The position numbers were made by a program, and so were the translations under genes. DNA of 64,000 nt from Dreissena polymorpha. Its lineage: Eukaryota > Mollusca > Bivalvia > Myida > Dreissenidae. Each line of letters starts with the position of its first letter. Position 1 is the stretch's first letter. Shown here one piece after another: positions 38,436 through 50,457 of the stretch. The notes under the pieces were generated by a model. That model ran no database searches, had not been told where the DNA came from, and saw only the letters and a program-made list of their open reading frames with translations. Location: NCBI RefSeq assembly GCF_020536995.1, contig NC_068355.1, forward strand, positions 620,001 through 684,000, given 5' to 3'.

Positions 38436-38891
38436 ATACCACCGTGCCTATACGATTTGGCTTTTTAAGATCTGTGTTGGGAGAATAAAAGGCGACCAAG
38501 TTAACATTTTTAATGATGTCTTTTTAAATATTTCACCATTTTTAATGGGATAAAGTGGAGAGCCCGCTCATTCGTAAGAGTTATCTATATGTATCATGAT
38601 CTTTTAAAGCAAATAAGTATTTTTTCAGTAAAGAGCAACCGCGCGTTTGTGATATAAAGTTCCCACACTGATCCGACATTTTTCTAACCGTTCAAACGCG
38701 CGGTTGCACTTTACTGAAAAGATACTTATTTGTTTAAAAAGATCATGATACCTATTGAAAACTCTTTTGAATGAGCGGGCTCTCCACTTCATTCCATTAA
38801 AAATGGTGGCATATTTAAAAAGAGATCCTTAAAATGTTAACTGGGTCGCGCTTTATTCTCCCAACACAGATCCGAAAAAGTCACGTGGTAT
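38436..38891. mobile_element. Fold-back element: about 195-bp inverted arms, short loop
   Basis: Left arm about 38459-38651 and right arm about 38693-38881 are inverse complements, from AGATCTGTGTTGGGAGAATA outside to CAACCGCGCGTTT inside, with a loop of about 40-45 bp. A weaker match (ATACCACC.GTG) may extend the ends to 38436 and 38891. No coding capacity and no target duplication seen. It could be a MITE of the long-inverted-repeat kind, and its transcript would fold into a long hairpin. Confidence 0.85.
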
Positions 38892-40771
38892 CGGTAATGC
38901 CAGTATATGTTATTCCACAATATCTCCATTTCTCCGGAAATCTTCTCTGTTTATTGTTCTGCCTAATATATTGAGTGTTAGAAGCAAACATATAGTTTAA
39001 TCAGTGCACTTGCCAAAAATCGACTTATAATATTATGTTCATAATTATTGACAATCAACATGCATCCATTTAAGTATCACATAGACACAAGACGATTCAT
39101 AATCATGTAAACTGTTCTTTTCAATGTTGTTACATTAAAACATTAAATGAAAACACAATGAAAAGGTTGGCTTTGAATACTAATCGTTTAAATATAATAT
39201 CGTGTCGACTTATAAGTGTGTTGGCATAACAATTATAATAACTTACGTATGCATTTAATTCTGATACGACATGAAGATATGAAAATGGAATGAAAAAATT
39301 AAAGATCGTCTAAATTTCACAGAGCTTCAATTGGATTGTGTTTTTTGTCAATAAACAGCTTACACCCAATTTTATTTGTAGTTACATATTTATTACAGAG
39401 AAGCAAGCGTTTTTATCAAGTTTAGTTGTTGAAGGAAACCCTAAATGACAGGCATGTGGACTCACTATTATTAGCTGCCTCCGCCATTACCTTTGAAACT
39501 GGTCGTATTGATAAATATATCAACAACTGTGCTTGGCATAATTTACTATAATACAGTAATCCACATTTTATTATCGTTAATACAGACAGCAAATATGCAA
39601 TCACCAGAATAACAATGTATGAATGTATTAGTATAACGTATTTAATTGTGCTAAAACAATTATGAAGAAAAGTTGCTTTGACGTGTAACATTCAGGTGAG
39701 AAATTATAATAAGTCAGCTTAGTTAATTGTATTTGTTACCATCTCTCACTCTAAATTTAGCATGCAATTAGTGTAACTGAAACCTCCATTTATGTATATT
39801 ACAACATTTGGTAACATCTATTATTACCATATTATAGTACATATATTATTACCATTTGTAACTTTAAATTTGGAACGATGAATCCATTACAAACGCATGA
39901 AAAAATAAAAATTGCCATTGTGTCTATAAAATGTCAAAAACAAAGAAAGTCCCTTTAATACATGTAATAATTTATAACAAACGTACGCCCATTTTGATTG
40001 ACAAATATGTTTGTATATTATCTGAATAATCCTGCTCGATGATTAAGTTTCGCCTGTAAATTCTATAATTATGACCAGCAGTTCCTCATTAATACCCAGA
40101 GGAAATTGTTTCTGTAAACTATTCAGATATATTCAAAGTTTAATAACACTGAAAGAAATTGAGCAGAAGACAATGTACCGCTGAAACACGCCTCTTAAAA
40201 AAAAAAGCTAATCTTCATGGATTTCAATTGATATAGATTAATGCTTTTTATGTAACCACTTTACAATGTTCTTACTGTTGACTCCTTCGAATAATCTGCC
40301 TTGCATCATCTCAATGCAAATGTGACCAAGAAGCTCTCTCTTATAATTATATTTATGTCATACAATTTATAATGTTTGATTCGTATTGCATGTATGTTCA
40401 TACAAAACAGCATAATCAGATTACTTAACCGTCTTATAGGAAAAACCACTTGACTCAAGTTTTTAAACCCTTGATTATTTAAAGCACAGGGGTAATTTGA
40501 TACATAAATTTTCAAAATCCCTGAAACAAAGAATCTCAAGGATGCGTAGTTGATGCTTACTCTGGACCGGAATTTGGTACTGACAGATTTGTCAGATATC
40601 TTTTAAGTCCAATAGATGTGATACAAGGAACGCATTAGACAAGTGCTTTCAATAAAAAAAAGTGTATTGCCCTTTAAAGTTGCACAGACAATCAAAAGAA
40701 AAGAATATATAATCGATGACTAAATTCTCCCCCAATAATGTTACTCCCTCCAACTTTTTTTTCATCAAGTG
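38892..40771. other. Gene-free DNA downstream of the TRIM-like gene
   Basis: No exon or repeat family recognised. No clear AATAAA signal for the TRIM-like gene was found on the minus strand in the first 200 bases after its stop. Confidence 0.45.
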
Positions 40772-41116
40772 CTATTGAACTTTAAACACCAGAATTGTAT
40801 TGCTGTAATAAAACCCGACAATTACAGAGTCAGTGTTACAGTTGTAGACGACAGACAAAGGTGTACTAACTTCTCCCGTCAGTGTAGCAAAAGTTGCTAG
40901 TTTCTTTCTGCCCTCTTTATCCAATTGTATAATAGTTTTTGATGATTCTCCACAAACCAGAATTTGTCCAGCAGGAGACGCCATAAGGTAGTTGGAGTTC
41001 AGGGTCAGTGAAGGCATATATGAGTGTTCCATCTCTGGTAAGTGTAAGGAGCTTGTGTCGGGTATAGTCATTCACATGAATCTTGTCACCAGTTGGACTT
41101 AAGGCACACTTCCATA
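40772..41116 (-). CDS. TRIM-like protein, exon 3 (end of beta-propeller)
   Basis: Terminal exon. The acceptor ...TTTTATAG/TATGG joins in phase with exon 2 (G + TA = Val) and the stop is at 40772-40774. The first part reads KCALSPTGDKIHVNDYTRHK and then LLTLTRDGTLIYAFTDPELQ; the last part reads SPAGQILVCG, KEGRKKLATFATLTG and ILVFKVQ, close to the typical end of molluscan B-box/NHL-like propeller proteins. The two parts lie in different frames. The switch is near 40975-40985, where family members as I recall them have a few more residues between PYGV and SPAGQ, so a small deletion is likely. Such proteins are usually cytosolic scaffolds or E3-like proteins of the TRIM superfamily. The frame break suggests a pseudogene or a sequence error. 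Confidence 0.75.
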
Positions 41117-41202
41117 CTATAAAACATCAGACATTAAAATAAGTAGAAGTTGAATAAGTGAATGTTTTTACACAAATACGATTATTTTAAAATAACATAA
41201 AA

Positions 41203-41735
41203 CACGGCCGTTAATCACGGGCGTCACCTCTTTTTGCAGTGCATTAATAAATAAGTCAATGCTACTTCCGAGGCGGCGCTCAGGACCGGATGTTTTGAAA
41301 ATTCAAGGATTACTCTACAGGGTGAGTAAGTTTTATATGTTGTTGTCTTTTTTCAACATATTTCGCATTATTTGAAAAATAGGGCAATATTATGCAATTC
41401 AGCGAAGATCAATTTCTCCACACATCTACAAAACATATAATCACAGCCCATTTGGAAAAGAGGGGACCTTTTTATGTTGTGTCATGGGGGAGTTTCTGAA
41501 AGCAAATCTATGTCTTTGCGTGTGTTACGATCACATTTCAAACTTATTAAATCGCAAACGACAGAAAACAATTGCTTTGAACATGTACAAGTTGTTGCGT
41601 GCACAAGAACATTGGCATTTTGTCGATATAATAGATAATTATGTATTTTCCAAAACAGATGGAGCCAATGTCAATGAGGTGGCGCTGATGACAGGAGATG
41701 GCACCAATCCACATTTTCAGCTGTTCCAATCTTTG
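41203..41735 (+). repeat. Left inverted end of the intron-2 element
   Basis: Complementary to 47523-48046, with similarity decaying inward. The motif ACTTCCGAGG.GGCG near 41265 and a related GCCAATG..GAGGTGGCG near 41664 repeat within the same arm, as subterminal transposase-binding repeats often do. Confidence 0.8.
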
Positions 41736-42489
41736 CTGCTGTTCGTATTTCAAGTTGAATGTTCGATCCTTTTGGTCTAAATTTGATGATAGTGAAATAT
41801 ACTGTATATAAAGTATACACAATTAAGAAGAAACGTGTGTTGCAAAAAGATTTTGAAGATTTCTGTCATAAATATACTTAAAAACTGGAAAGTAACTTGA
41901 TAGAGTATAATACAAAAGCTAACGATAACAGACCGAGCTATCCTTTTCATTTTGTTTTGAAGTTGTAAGCGAGGACAAACGACATAGTTTAGCCTACCGT
42001 AAACACTCTTCGTTTTCAAAAATCTAAGTTTTCGGACACCCTATTTGTAGGAAAAATAAGTATTTTTCGTGACTTTCGGACATACGCGTTTTTGTCCATA
42101 ATTAATGTATCTTAATGTTAACTTTATTTAACTGTTCTTTTGTACAGGTTTCGGCCCTGTTTTTGCTTATCTCGTGACACTTTGATTATGGATTTTTACA
42201 AACGGATTAAGGTCATAAAACATGGCAGATGCTTGCCTTAGTGCAAGTGACCCTAACATTCGCGTAATTGGGTAATTAATATTGTATACTGGTAGAAAAT
42301 AATGGATTCATTCAACAGCTAACAATGTCGTCATATTAAGGAAGCAGAAGTTGTTCTGTTTGTACTTTTTTGTTCTATATCATTAACGGCAAGAGTTAGC
42401 AAAACTGCGAAGTTGTATTTATTTTTTAAAGCAGAATAAGAAGAGTTAATCGCAAGAAAATGTTTGTTCCTTGTATTATTGAATTTATT

Positions 42490-43250
42490 TCTATATAATT
42501 ATATTTTTCGAACATTACCCGTACGAAAAAGTACGCCAATACCTTAGGTGAAAGCCACCCAGAAAAATAAGGCGGTTTCCGTCTTTTACTACTATAAAGC
42601 GTAATATGTGCTTTAGCAGGACCTTAAGGAGAATAGGGCTCGAAATATGCTATTTTTTTCGCTTAGGTAGACGGAAACCGCCTAAATAGGCGCAAAACAT
42701 TTTTAGCAGGAACATTTTCCGTCCAAGATCATTCTGTGCTTAGGCGGAAAAATTACACTTAAGTCCTTAACCAGAAAAAAGTCCGCCTTCGGAAACCGCC
42801 TAAATATTTCGTCCAAGAACATTCTATGCTTAGGCGGAAAAATTACACGGGAAACCTTAACCAGTGAAAGTCCGCCTTGGCAAAAGCATAAAAAATATGG
42901 TGACAGTATGGCACTGTGAAGGAATCCTTTAGTAAGGAAGCTCACGTCCTGCACTGTTTCCTGTACGAAATGTTCCGCCCGGAATCGGCACGGAATTGCA
43001 AACTAAATTCCGGGCGTAAAAATTTATTTCCGGGCGAATTTTTCTGTATAGGATTTTAAGAAGAGGGGCGGATTCCGGGCGGAAAACCGGGGCGAAATAT
43101 TTAAATGAGGTGGGTCGAAATTTCAAATTACGGGTGGAAAGCAGTTTACGGGCGGAATTCAGATTACAGGCGGAATGTTTAAATTACGGGCATAACTTAG
43201 ATTACGGGCGTAATTTAGATACCGGGCGGAAATCGGATTACATGGATATT
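42490..43250. repeat. Degenerate GGCGGAA-rich repeat field
   Basis: Within the intron-2 element. A 90-bp block containing CTTAGGCGGAAAAATTACAC occurs at 42739 and 42829. From about 43000 to 43240 short steps of the type ATTACGGGCGGAATT recur many times. Minus-strand frames over this field (for example 42703-42954) repeat a short peptide only because the DNA repeats. Confidence 0.7.
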
Positions 43251-43257
43251 GTAAATA

Positions 43258-43338
43258 TACCCATATAAGGACAGGCCATTTGAAAAAAAGGCGATCGCAA
43301 AAGCTCACCATGCGCACTTTGTGCTCAGATTAGCTAAA
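43258..43338 (+). repeat. Solo right end of the 165-bp tandem-core family
   Basis: Matches the right terminus of the element at 54771-56455: GGCGATCGCAAAAGCTCACC, then a degenerate hairpin (GCGCACTTTGTGCTCAG..TAGCT). The tandem core is absent apart from a CCATATAAGGA remnant. It is a truncated copy nested in the intron-2 element. Confidence 0.65.
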
Positions 43339-43339
43339 A

Positions 43340-46149
43340 ACTAGTAAAAATTATGATATATCTAACATAGTATCTTTATATTTATTTTAAGATAATACAT
43401 TTTCAAAAGATGGATCACCATTTTATACTTTATACTTCTGCAAATGCGGAACAAATGCTGAAAATCCCCGCTTTTTTCCGCAGTCACACAAAAATGCGAA
43501 ACTTTTGCGGAAAATGTACACATTTTCGTTCCTCATTTCGATGATACTTTTAAGATACAATGTAGCTTTTAAAGATAAACAACAAAAATATTCATAACAT
43601 ATACATAAAACAAATAATTTGATATACATACACTTTTTTTAAAAACAAAGTGTTCTTATACACGGCCAAATTAAAAAAGTACACTCTTTCACATTGAAGG
43701 CGTTATCTAAACTGCTTTCTTCAGTAGGAATTCCTCTCTATCACAGCATTCTCCCCCATCCTATGGCATAATCTGAAATGCAAATTGATATTAAGCACAA
43801 CTAAAGTTCACCTATTGCAAATAATGTTGTTAACTTATGTAGAATACATCGCCTTTTCAAACTTTTTATCTAATCCAGGGTACTGCAGCTAGGATTTAAA
43901 AGACAGGGTCCAAATTTGATTTGGCAATATACATAGTGCACTTTTTAACGTGATTGGATATTATCCCTGTGGAATATTTTAAAATAAGATGTTCTTTAAA
44001 TGCATATTATTTAATATTACATGCATTTTCAATTGTTTATTGATAAAACTAGTTTCACTGTTAAAATAAAATTAGTTTATTGAAAATTCATTGAATTTCC
44101 TGTATAATAGTGTGATCTGATCCAATAAAGGGCATGTTGGGGGTCAAAGGGGGCAGGTTTGGATCTTGGGGCGGCAAGGTACTGAGACACTCTGTTATTA
44201 GGCCTAGCCCAATCGTATATTTCGAATTAATCTTTATTTTGAACTTAACTATTTCAAACTGCATGTTATAATAAAATAACTTGTATAGTAAAATTGTGAT
44301 TTACCTATCAACAAACCCAGCTTTCCTTTGTCAAGGACCGCTTTGTGCTCGTCATCCGGGTGCGGCACACATAGCAAATATAAAAAAGTTCATTTTCACC
44401 GTTTAACCAGCCACTTTAAACCTCTTTTGCAACAAACCTATTGTTCATTTCCACATTGTATTAAATACAAATTGATTTTTACACAATACAACTTGCAAGA
44501 CATATTTTCACTACAGTTTAGTCCTCATTTTGCTTAAGCATTGTAACTGACAATTTAGTTCAGATTCAGTAATTTGCTTAACCGCTCTTGTTTTCAATTG
44601 ATTATTCAAACAGCAACTTGTACCACTTCCTGTGAATATAACCAATCCACTGAAGCCTGATAACAGATGGCTTATAAACATGTACAGATGTGACTCAGCG
44701 CTCTGTCAAATCCAAACTATTTGCATCGATTTACTCTAACGATACAGTGTAATTACGCTCTTATACAAAAACGCGCACCTGCCGGTATCTCTTTCACGTC
44801 CGCGCGGTCTCAATAATCAACGCTCAGTGAGTATTGGGGCAGCAAAATACCAGGACCAACTGAGCTGGCTGTCAGTGTTTATCTGAGATAAAATTAACAT
44901 TGGTATATTAATGTTCATTTTATGGTCGGTTCCAGACTGGGGAAATCTGAAGTACTATATATTTTTTATTATAGAGTAACATTCAGAGAAACTTCATTCA
45001 TAATTGATGATATAACAAATAATATTAAACTAGACTGTTGTGTGTTTTGTTATTAAGGAAACCTTAAAATGATGAAAACAACCAAGTCTTGTTCTTTATT
45101 AGACTTTATAGTCATTATTGTAATTACGAAATAATTGTGAAAAGGGGCAAACTTTGCAAAAAATAAGAAGAATTAAAGAAGTGAATTAAACAAATAATTT
45201 CAAATAGATTTGTAATGCATTGTCATCCCTTAGACTTAAAAGTATAAGTCAGCAATAGATAAAATATATTTAAAGTTAAAATGTGTTATTGTTACATGTA
45301 TCTCCTTAATTATGTTTTACCAGCAATGCCAATAAATTCAAAATCTAAGAGTATAATTAATAATCACAAGTCACAAGTTCACAAGTCTGTCTCCTTTTCA
45401 GCTGCTCACAAATTAAGTATAAAAATACTCCCAAATATGTTTTAGAATCTGAACATGAACATCATAAATTAGATCAAAGCTTTATGCTGAATGAATTATT
45501 CTGTGACTGAAATAGTTGTGTCTATAATGAATGTTCATTGATTGTACAAATGTATAATTAAAATTAAATATTTTTATTTAAAACGTTTATTAAGTTGTAA
45601 GTTACTGGTAATATTTTAATCTGTACTTTGGTTTATATTAAATTTATTAAGTTATTATTCACCTTCATAGAAATTTGTTAAGTCCAAAATTACGCTCTGT
45701 AAAAACAACTAAGTTCAAAATTCCGTCATGTGGCTTCACAAATATTTTAAATTATAAGTATAAAATTCTGCCCCGCGAAAGAAACAAAGTGCAAAATTCC
45801 GTACACAAATCTCCATCATTTAATGTTTAGTCAGAATGAAATATCTATAATTATTTCTTAGAGTATAAAATTTCACATTGTCCAAAAGTCTAAGTTGAAA
45901 ATCCGTCTGACACTTCAAAAACAAAGTCCAAATTTCCGCCTACAAAATATATCAAAGTGAAAAACTCTCCCTAAAAAAGAGCAAAGTAATATTATCCGCT
46001 CATTTAACACAGAATTCAGTGTCCGCCTATTGCTAGCAGGAAAAACAGATATTTTTGCATGTTCAGGTTGGGTTCCGTCTTAGTTTCTGGCGGAATTTGT
46101 CTAACATTTTCGTACGGGTTTTGTCTCTAAATTTTCGGACACCTGTAAT
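43340..46149. other. Interior of the intron-2 element, no coding seen
   Basis: About 2.8 kb of AT-rich sequence with no domain I recognise. From about 45660 short phrases such as AAAATTCCG recur loosely, mirroring the left-hand field on the other strand. Confidence 0.5.
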
Positions 46150-47087
46150 TAGTCCCTTACCGATTTCACCGGAAGGGACTTATGGTTTTCGCGATGTGCG
46201 TCTGTCTGTCTGTCTGTCACACTTTTCTTAAAGTTCTTAATATTTTTTCATGAAACTTTTTTGCATGAAACTTGAAAAATAGATAGATGGCAATATGGAC
46301 ACTATGCACGTCATTTCATTTTGTTCCAACGTAAAAAAATCTGGTTGCTATGGCAACAAATGGACTAGAAATACTGCTGAAAATGGTGGTTTTCTGGATC
46401 CTGCGATAACTGTAAAAGTTCTTCATATTTTTTCATGAAACTTGAAATATGGATAGATGGCAATATACGCGTCATGTCATTTTGTTCCCACGTCACAAAT
46501 TCTGGTTGCTATGGCAACAAATACAAAAACAAGATGCGTTTGTGAAACACAATGTCCTCCTATATGACGTTTGACCTTGAAGGATGACCTTAACCTTTCA
46601 CCACTCAAAATGTGCAGCTCCATGAGATACACATGCATGCCAAATATCAAGTTGCTATCTTCAATATTGCAAAAGTATTCATTAAATAAGCGATTTGGGC
46701 CACATATATTTGACCTCTGACCTTGAAGGATGACCTTGACCTTTCACCACTCAAAATGTGCAGCTCCATGAGATACCTATGCATGCCAAATATCAAGTTG
46801 CTATCTTCAATATTGCAAAAGTATTCATAAAATGAGCGATTTTGGCCACATATATTTGACCTCTGACCTTGAAGGATGACCTTGACCTTTCACCACTCAA
46901 AATATGCAGCTCCATGAGATACACATGCATGCCAAATATCAAGTTGCTATCTTCAATATTGCAAAAGTTATTGCAAAATGTTAAAGTTGGCGCAAACAGA
47001 CCAACCAACCAACCAACCAACCAACAGACCAACCAACAGACAGGGCAAAAACAATATGTCCCCCACTACTATAGTGGGGGACATAAA
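46150..47087 (+). mobile_element. Tandem-core repeat element, 146-bp cores, hairpin ends
   Basis: Starts at TAGTCCCTTACCGATTTCACC with a short hairpin (AGTCCCTT with AAGGGACT), followed by a CTGT tract. Two units of about 165 bp each contain CTGGTTGCTATGGCAACAAA. Three 146-bp units follow, with TTTCACCACTCAAAATGTGC at 46595, 46741 and 46888. An ACCAACCA run comes next, and the element ends in the hairpin TGTCCCCCAC..GTGGGGGACA (about 47057-47084). This layout is known in bivalves and has been linked to pearl or Helentron-like non-autonomous elements. It codes for nothing and is nested in the intron-2 element. Confidence 0.8.
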
Positions 47088-47522
47088 AATCTGACAATGT
47101 TGGAATTTCTGACAATGGTGGAGCTGGTAGAGGACATATATTGCTTGGCAATAGTCTCGTTTATCAATACTTAAAGTGTCCGAAAACTAAGATTTTAATT
47201 TCGGTAATTAAGTTGAATTTCGAACACCTTTTGCCTTTTAGTGAAATCAGCATTTGGATTAGGGGACAAATCTCGTTTCAAGCAGAAGTAACATCTTTTG
47301 ATTATTTCGCAAATTACCTTACTGTTTAAACACATTTGTTGTAGAAACACTATTTTGAGAATGTTGAGAATTTTGTTTTTTAATTTTTTAGTGTTACATA
47401 TTTTGTTTTTTTTATCGTACCGTTTTAGCCAGGTTGCTAGTATATATAATGTGTACATGTAACATGTTTATCTGAATAAATAAGAAAAGGAACATTATCT
47501 ATCAAATATGTATCAAGTGATG

Positions 47523-48046
47523 GTTCATATATTTTGCATTGGCACCGCCTCATGTCCTTAGCGCCACCTTCATGGCATTGGCTCCATCTCTTTAGGACAA
47601 ATACAAAATAATGTATTAGATTCGCATGAAGCCAATGTGTTTGTGCATACAGAAACTACATGTAGTAACTTTTGCCAAACATCGTTTGACGTCATTAGCG
47701 TTTCAATCTGGTGGACATTTTCTCGTCACATAGACAAAAAACATCGATTTGCTCTCAAAAAGTCGACCATGGCACAACTTATAAAGGTCCCCACGTTTCC
47801 AAATGGGTTGTGATTGTATGTTTCTGTACATTTGTGGATGAATTTATTTTCGCTGAATCGCACTACATTTCCCGAACGTTATGATAATTCGAAATATGTT
47901 TAAAACACATATAAAATCTAATCGACCTGAAGGATTATCCTGGAATTTTCAAAACAGCCGGTCCTTAACGCCACCTCGGAAGTAGCATTGGTTCCTTTAT
48001 AAATGCATCGGCAAAAAAGAGGTAGCGCCCGTGATTAGCGGCCGTG
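47523..48046 (-). repeat. Right inverted end of the intron-2 element
   Basis: Complement of 41203-41735; includes two related blocks (GCGCCACCTTCATGGCATTGG and ACGCCACCTCGGAAGTAGC). It ends at CGGCCGTG (48039-48046), 66 bp from the exon 2 donor. Confidence 0.8.
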
Positions 48047-48112
48047 AAAAACTAGTCATAAAAATGGTTTAAACTGAATATTTACAGATAATTATTATAA
48101 GCATGTATTTAC

Positions 48113-49102
48113 CGCTATTGGCATATTCATATTGGTACAACTTGTTCACAAGTATCCCGGTCAGCGTGTACTGATACAGAGCAGTGCGAGAGGTGACATA
48201 TAATGCCCCCTTGTGGTGGGCAATACCAACAACATCGTGCTGTAACTGGAAGTGCCCCCCATTCACAAGCTGTGCATTGTTCACATAAAACAACTGGACA
48301 CCATGCGACTGACCACCCAAGGTAACTGCCACCTTATTGCATGATATATGGCATAAGTCCCATATAGTTCCTGACACTTCACAGTGCCCGATCACTTCGT
48401 ATTGCTGGTTTAGCAGCTTTACTCTCTTATTTCTTTGATCGGCAACAATAACCTGACCACTGGCGAGACAACAAATGCCTGTGATGAAACATGTAAAAGA
48501 ATCACGTGATATTTTAACATTATACTCTGCCTTTCCCTTCACAGTGATCAGCTGGTCTGGATTTACAATCTTTTGAAAAATCTTTCCCAAGCCTGACTGT
48601 TTGGACAAATATTTTTCAATGTCCGTGTTTTCCTGGAATAGAAATGAACATTGAACGTTAACACAGATTTCATTCAGATATGTTTCTGACTCCTGAATCA
48701 TGTCCAGACATTTTATACCAGCAATAAATGAGAGCTCCTGCTCACTTTTATTAATAAGGTCAAGTACAGCTTCACTAAGTTGTTTTAGTTCATCCTCAAG
48801 TATGTTACAGTTATCTAGATCAGTCTTGAGGGAGGCTAGTAGTGCAGACCTTGTGTCTTCCATTTCTTTCAGAGTCTTCTTTTCAAGTTCATCTAAAGCA
48901 GCATTTAGTTTTTGTCGCACATCTCTGACTTCTTGAAGACGTTCTCTGTACGAGTCTTCCACAGACTTAAAGCGGTCATCTATGGTTGTTCGAAGCTGTT
49001 TAAATTCGTTTAGAATAGTTATAATTTCGTCTGACAATTGCTGTAGGTCTGTTGATTGTTTTTTTTACTGTCTCAGAAATAAGTGTCACCCCTTTGCACT
49101 GT
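48113..49102 (-). CDS. TRIM-like protein, exon 2 (coiled coil and propeller)
   Basis: The acceptor ...GTTTCAG/ACAGTGC completes an Arg codon split from exon 1 and gives RQCKGVTLISETVKK, the usual sequel to B-box 2. A run of eight A (49059-49066, T on the plus strand) follows. Seven would keep the frame, eight shift it, and the long frame downstream (from about 49055 to 48069) is the shifted one. It encodes a coiled coil (FKQLRTTIDDRFKSVEDSY through the K/E-rich ELEKKTLKEMED region) and then propeller strands: CFITGICCLASGQVIVADQ, KRVKLLNQQYEVIGHCEVSG, VVGIAHHKGALYVTS and LYQYTLTGILVNKLY. The donor is AATAGCG/GTAAAT. The coiled coil normally drives dimerisation and the propeller binds partners. 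The homopolymer may be a real frameshift or a sequencing error. Confidence 0.85.
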
Positions 49103-50457
49103 CTGAAACAGCAACATAAATAAGTATCATAAAATGACAATAAAAGTTTTAATATAGAACAAAAAAAAAACAGGAACATATATTAAAATTCAAGTTAAAC
49201 TAGAAATTGGTCAATATTACCCAGCATTCCCGCTATTTATCACTAGACACCGAAAAGGGTAATCTTGACCTTGAAGTGAGCACCATTGCCGATGCATGCG
49301 TTACCTCGTCTTGATATGAAAATCGTGTGAGACAATTAAGGCCCATTATACAGGACAAAATTATTGACCGACCACGAACATGCACTTTCACTATATTCAT
49401 TTAAGAAAAACTTTAATGTACAGTGACCTCAGCATTGAAGCACGTGACATGGGTGTTGCCCGCAACGCGTCGTCTTGATATGATGATCATGGGTACCGAT
49501 TTATTCCGGATTCACATAAGCTTCGAAAAATATTTTGGCCGGACATAACTGTAATTCGGTTTTATCCATATTAGGAACATGACAACAATCCAAGTGACAA
49601 CTATGAACTTGACCTTGAACCGAGAGAAATGGTTTTGGCAGGCGACATCATTGTTTTGATATGATTATCATGTATGATAATTTATTTTCTAATCCGTATG
49701 CATTATTGCAATTCATATTACTATATATAGTGTCGTTTTGTAGGATAAATAAAATAGTTCTTTTGTTTTGTGTTTGAATGTAACATTCTGATAATAACAT
49801 ATTAACAATTGATCAATAAAGTTGTTCATTTTTATGTTCTGTTCAAGAATATTTGTCGACAGGAAGTCTTACATCTTACAACTGTTCATTTTATTATAAT
49901 GCGAATTTTACTCTAAAAAATAAAGAGTTATGCATTAAACAGGTGTCGTAAGTTAACAATCCTTTAAATTTCAAAATAGTTGGAACATTATTGGAACTCA
50001 ATGTTCATGCCGCATACAATTATTGATATAAATCTAGGTTAAAGCCATCATACGAAGCTATGCCGTAAAAAGTTCACTAACTCAAGGTCAAGCAAACTGG
50101 TAGATTTATACAGCAGTTCGTAAATTATTTTTATCATGCAGTTAATATCTAAGTAGATAACATTAAATTGTTGTTGTTTTTTTTCATATAAATATTTTAT
50201 GCAAGTGTGGCCATATTCTGTCACCACGGAGTGTATATTGACAGGAGATGAATCGAGTATTTGACCCTTACTGTAGTAAATTCAATCTTATGCAAAAACT
50301 ATTCATCCGATTTTATTGGTTTATACGTTATCTTGTTGCTTATTAATTCCTCTTTCAAAAAAATATAACTTTTAGTATATTCCCGTTGTTATTAATGGAT
50401 TTATAGCGAGTTAAACACAAGAAATACACATTTTATGTTTTACCACCGCGCGTTTTA
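49103..50457. other. Intron 1, distal part, with a decayed tandem repeat
   Basis: Two to three diverged units of about 180-190 bp (roughly 49210-49690) share CTTGACCTTGAA, GCGTCGTCTTGATATGA and ATCATG blocks, a common bivalve repeat type. The rest shows nothing I recognise. Confidence 0.5.

Larger units (their letters stand above)
41203..48046. mobile_element. 6.84-kb element with long inverted ends filling intron 2
   Basis: The ends match as inverse complements, starting CACGGCCG(T/C)TAATCACGGG. Clear similarity runs at least 520 bp (41203-41735 against 47523-48046), and weaker mirrored pieces lie deeper (TTCGGACAC at about 42020 and 47175; TTCGTACGGG at about 42520 and 46119). Intron 2 (41117-48112) leaves only 86 and 66 bp outside it, so the element accounts for about 98% of the intron. 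The interior is rich in degenerate repeats around TTCCGCC and GGGCGGAAT. No transposase is recognisable. A tandem-core repeat element (46150-47087) and a repeat end (43258-43338) lie inside. Flanks are A-rich, so a target duplication cannot be defined. Confidence 0.78.

Noticed and set aside
41484-41780. 98-codon plus-strand frame
   Set aside because: Falls within the left inverted end of the intron-2 element, and the mirrored copy does not preserve the frame.
42703-42954. Minus-strand frame repeating IFPPKHRM
   Set aside because: Translation of a 90-bp DNA repeat within the intron-2 element.
48700-48936. Serine-rich plus-strand frame
   Set aside because: Shadow of the coiled-coil exon of the TRIM-like gene on the opposite strand.
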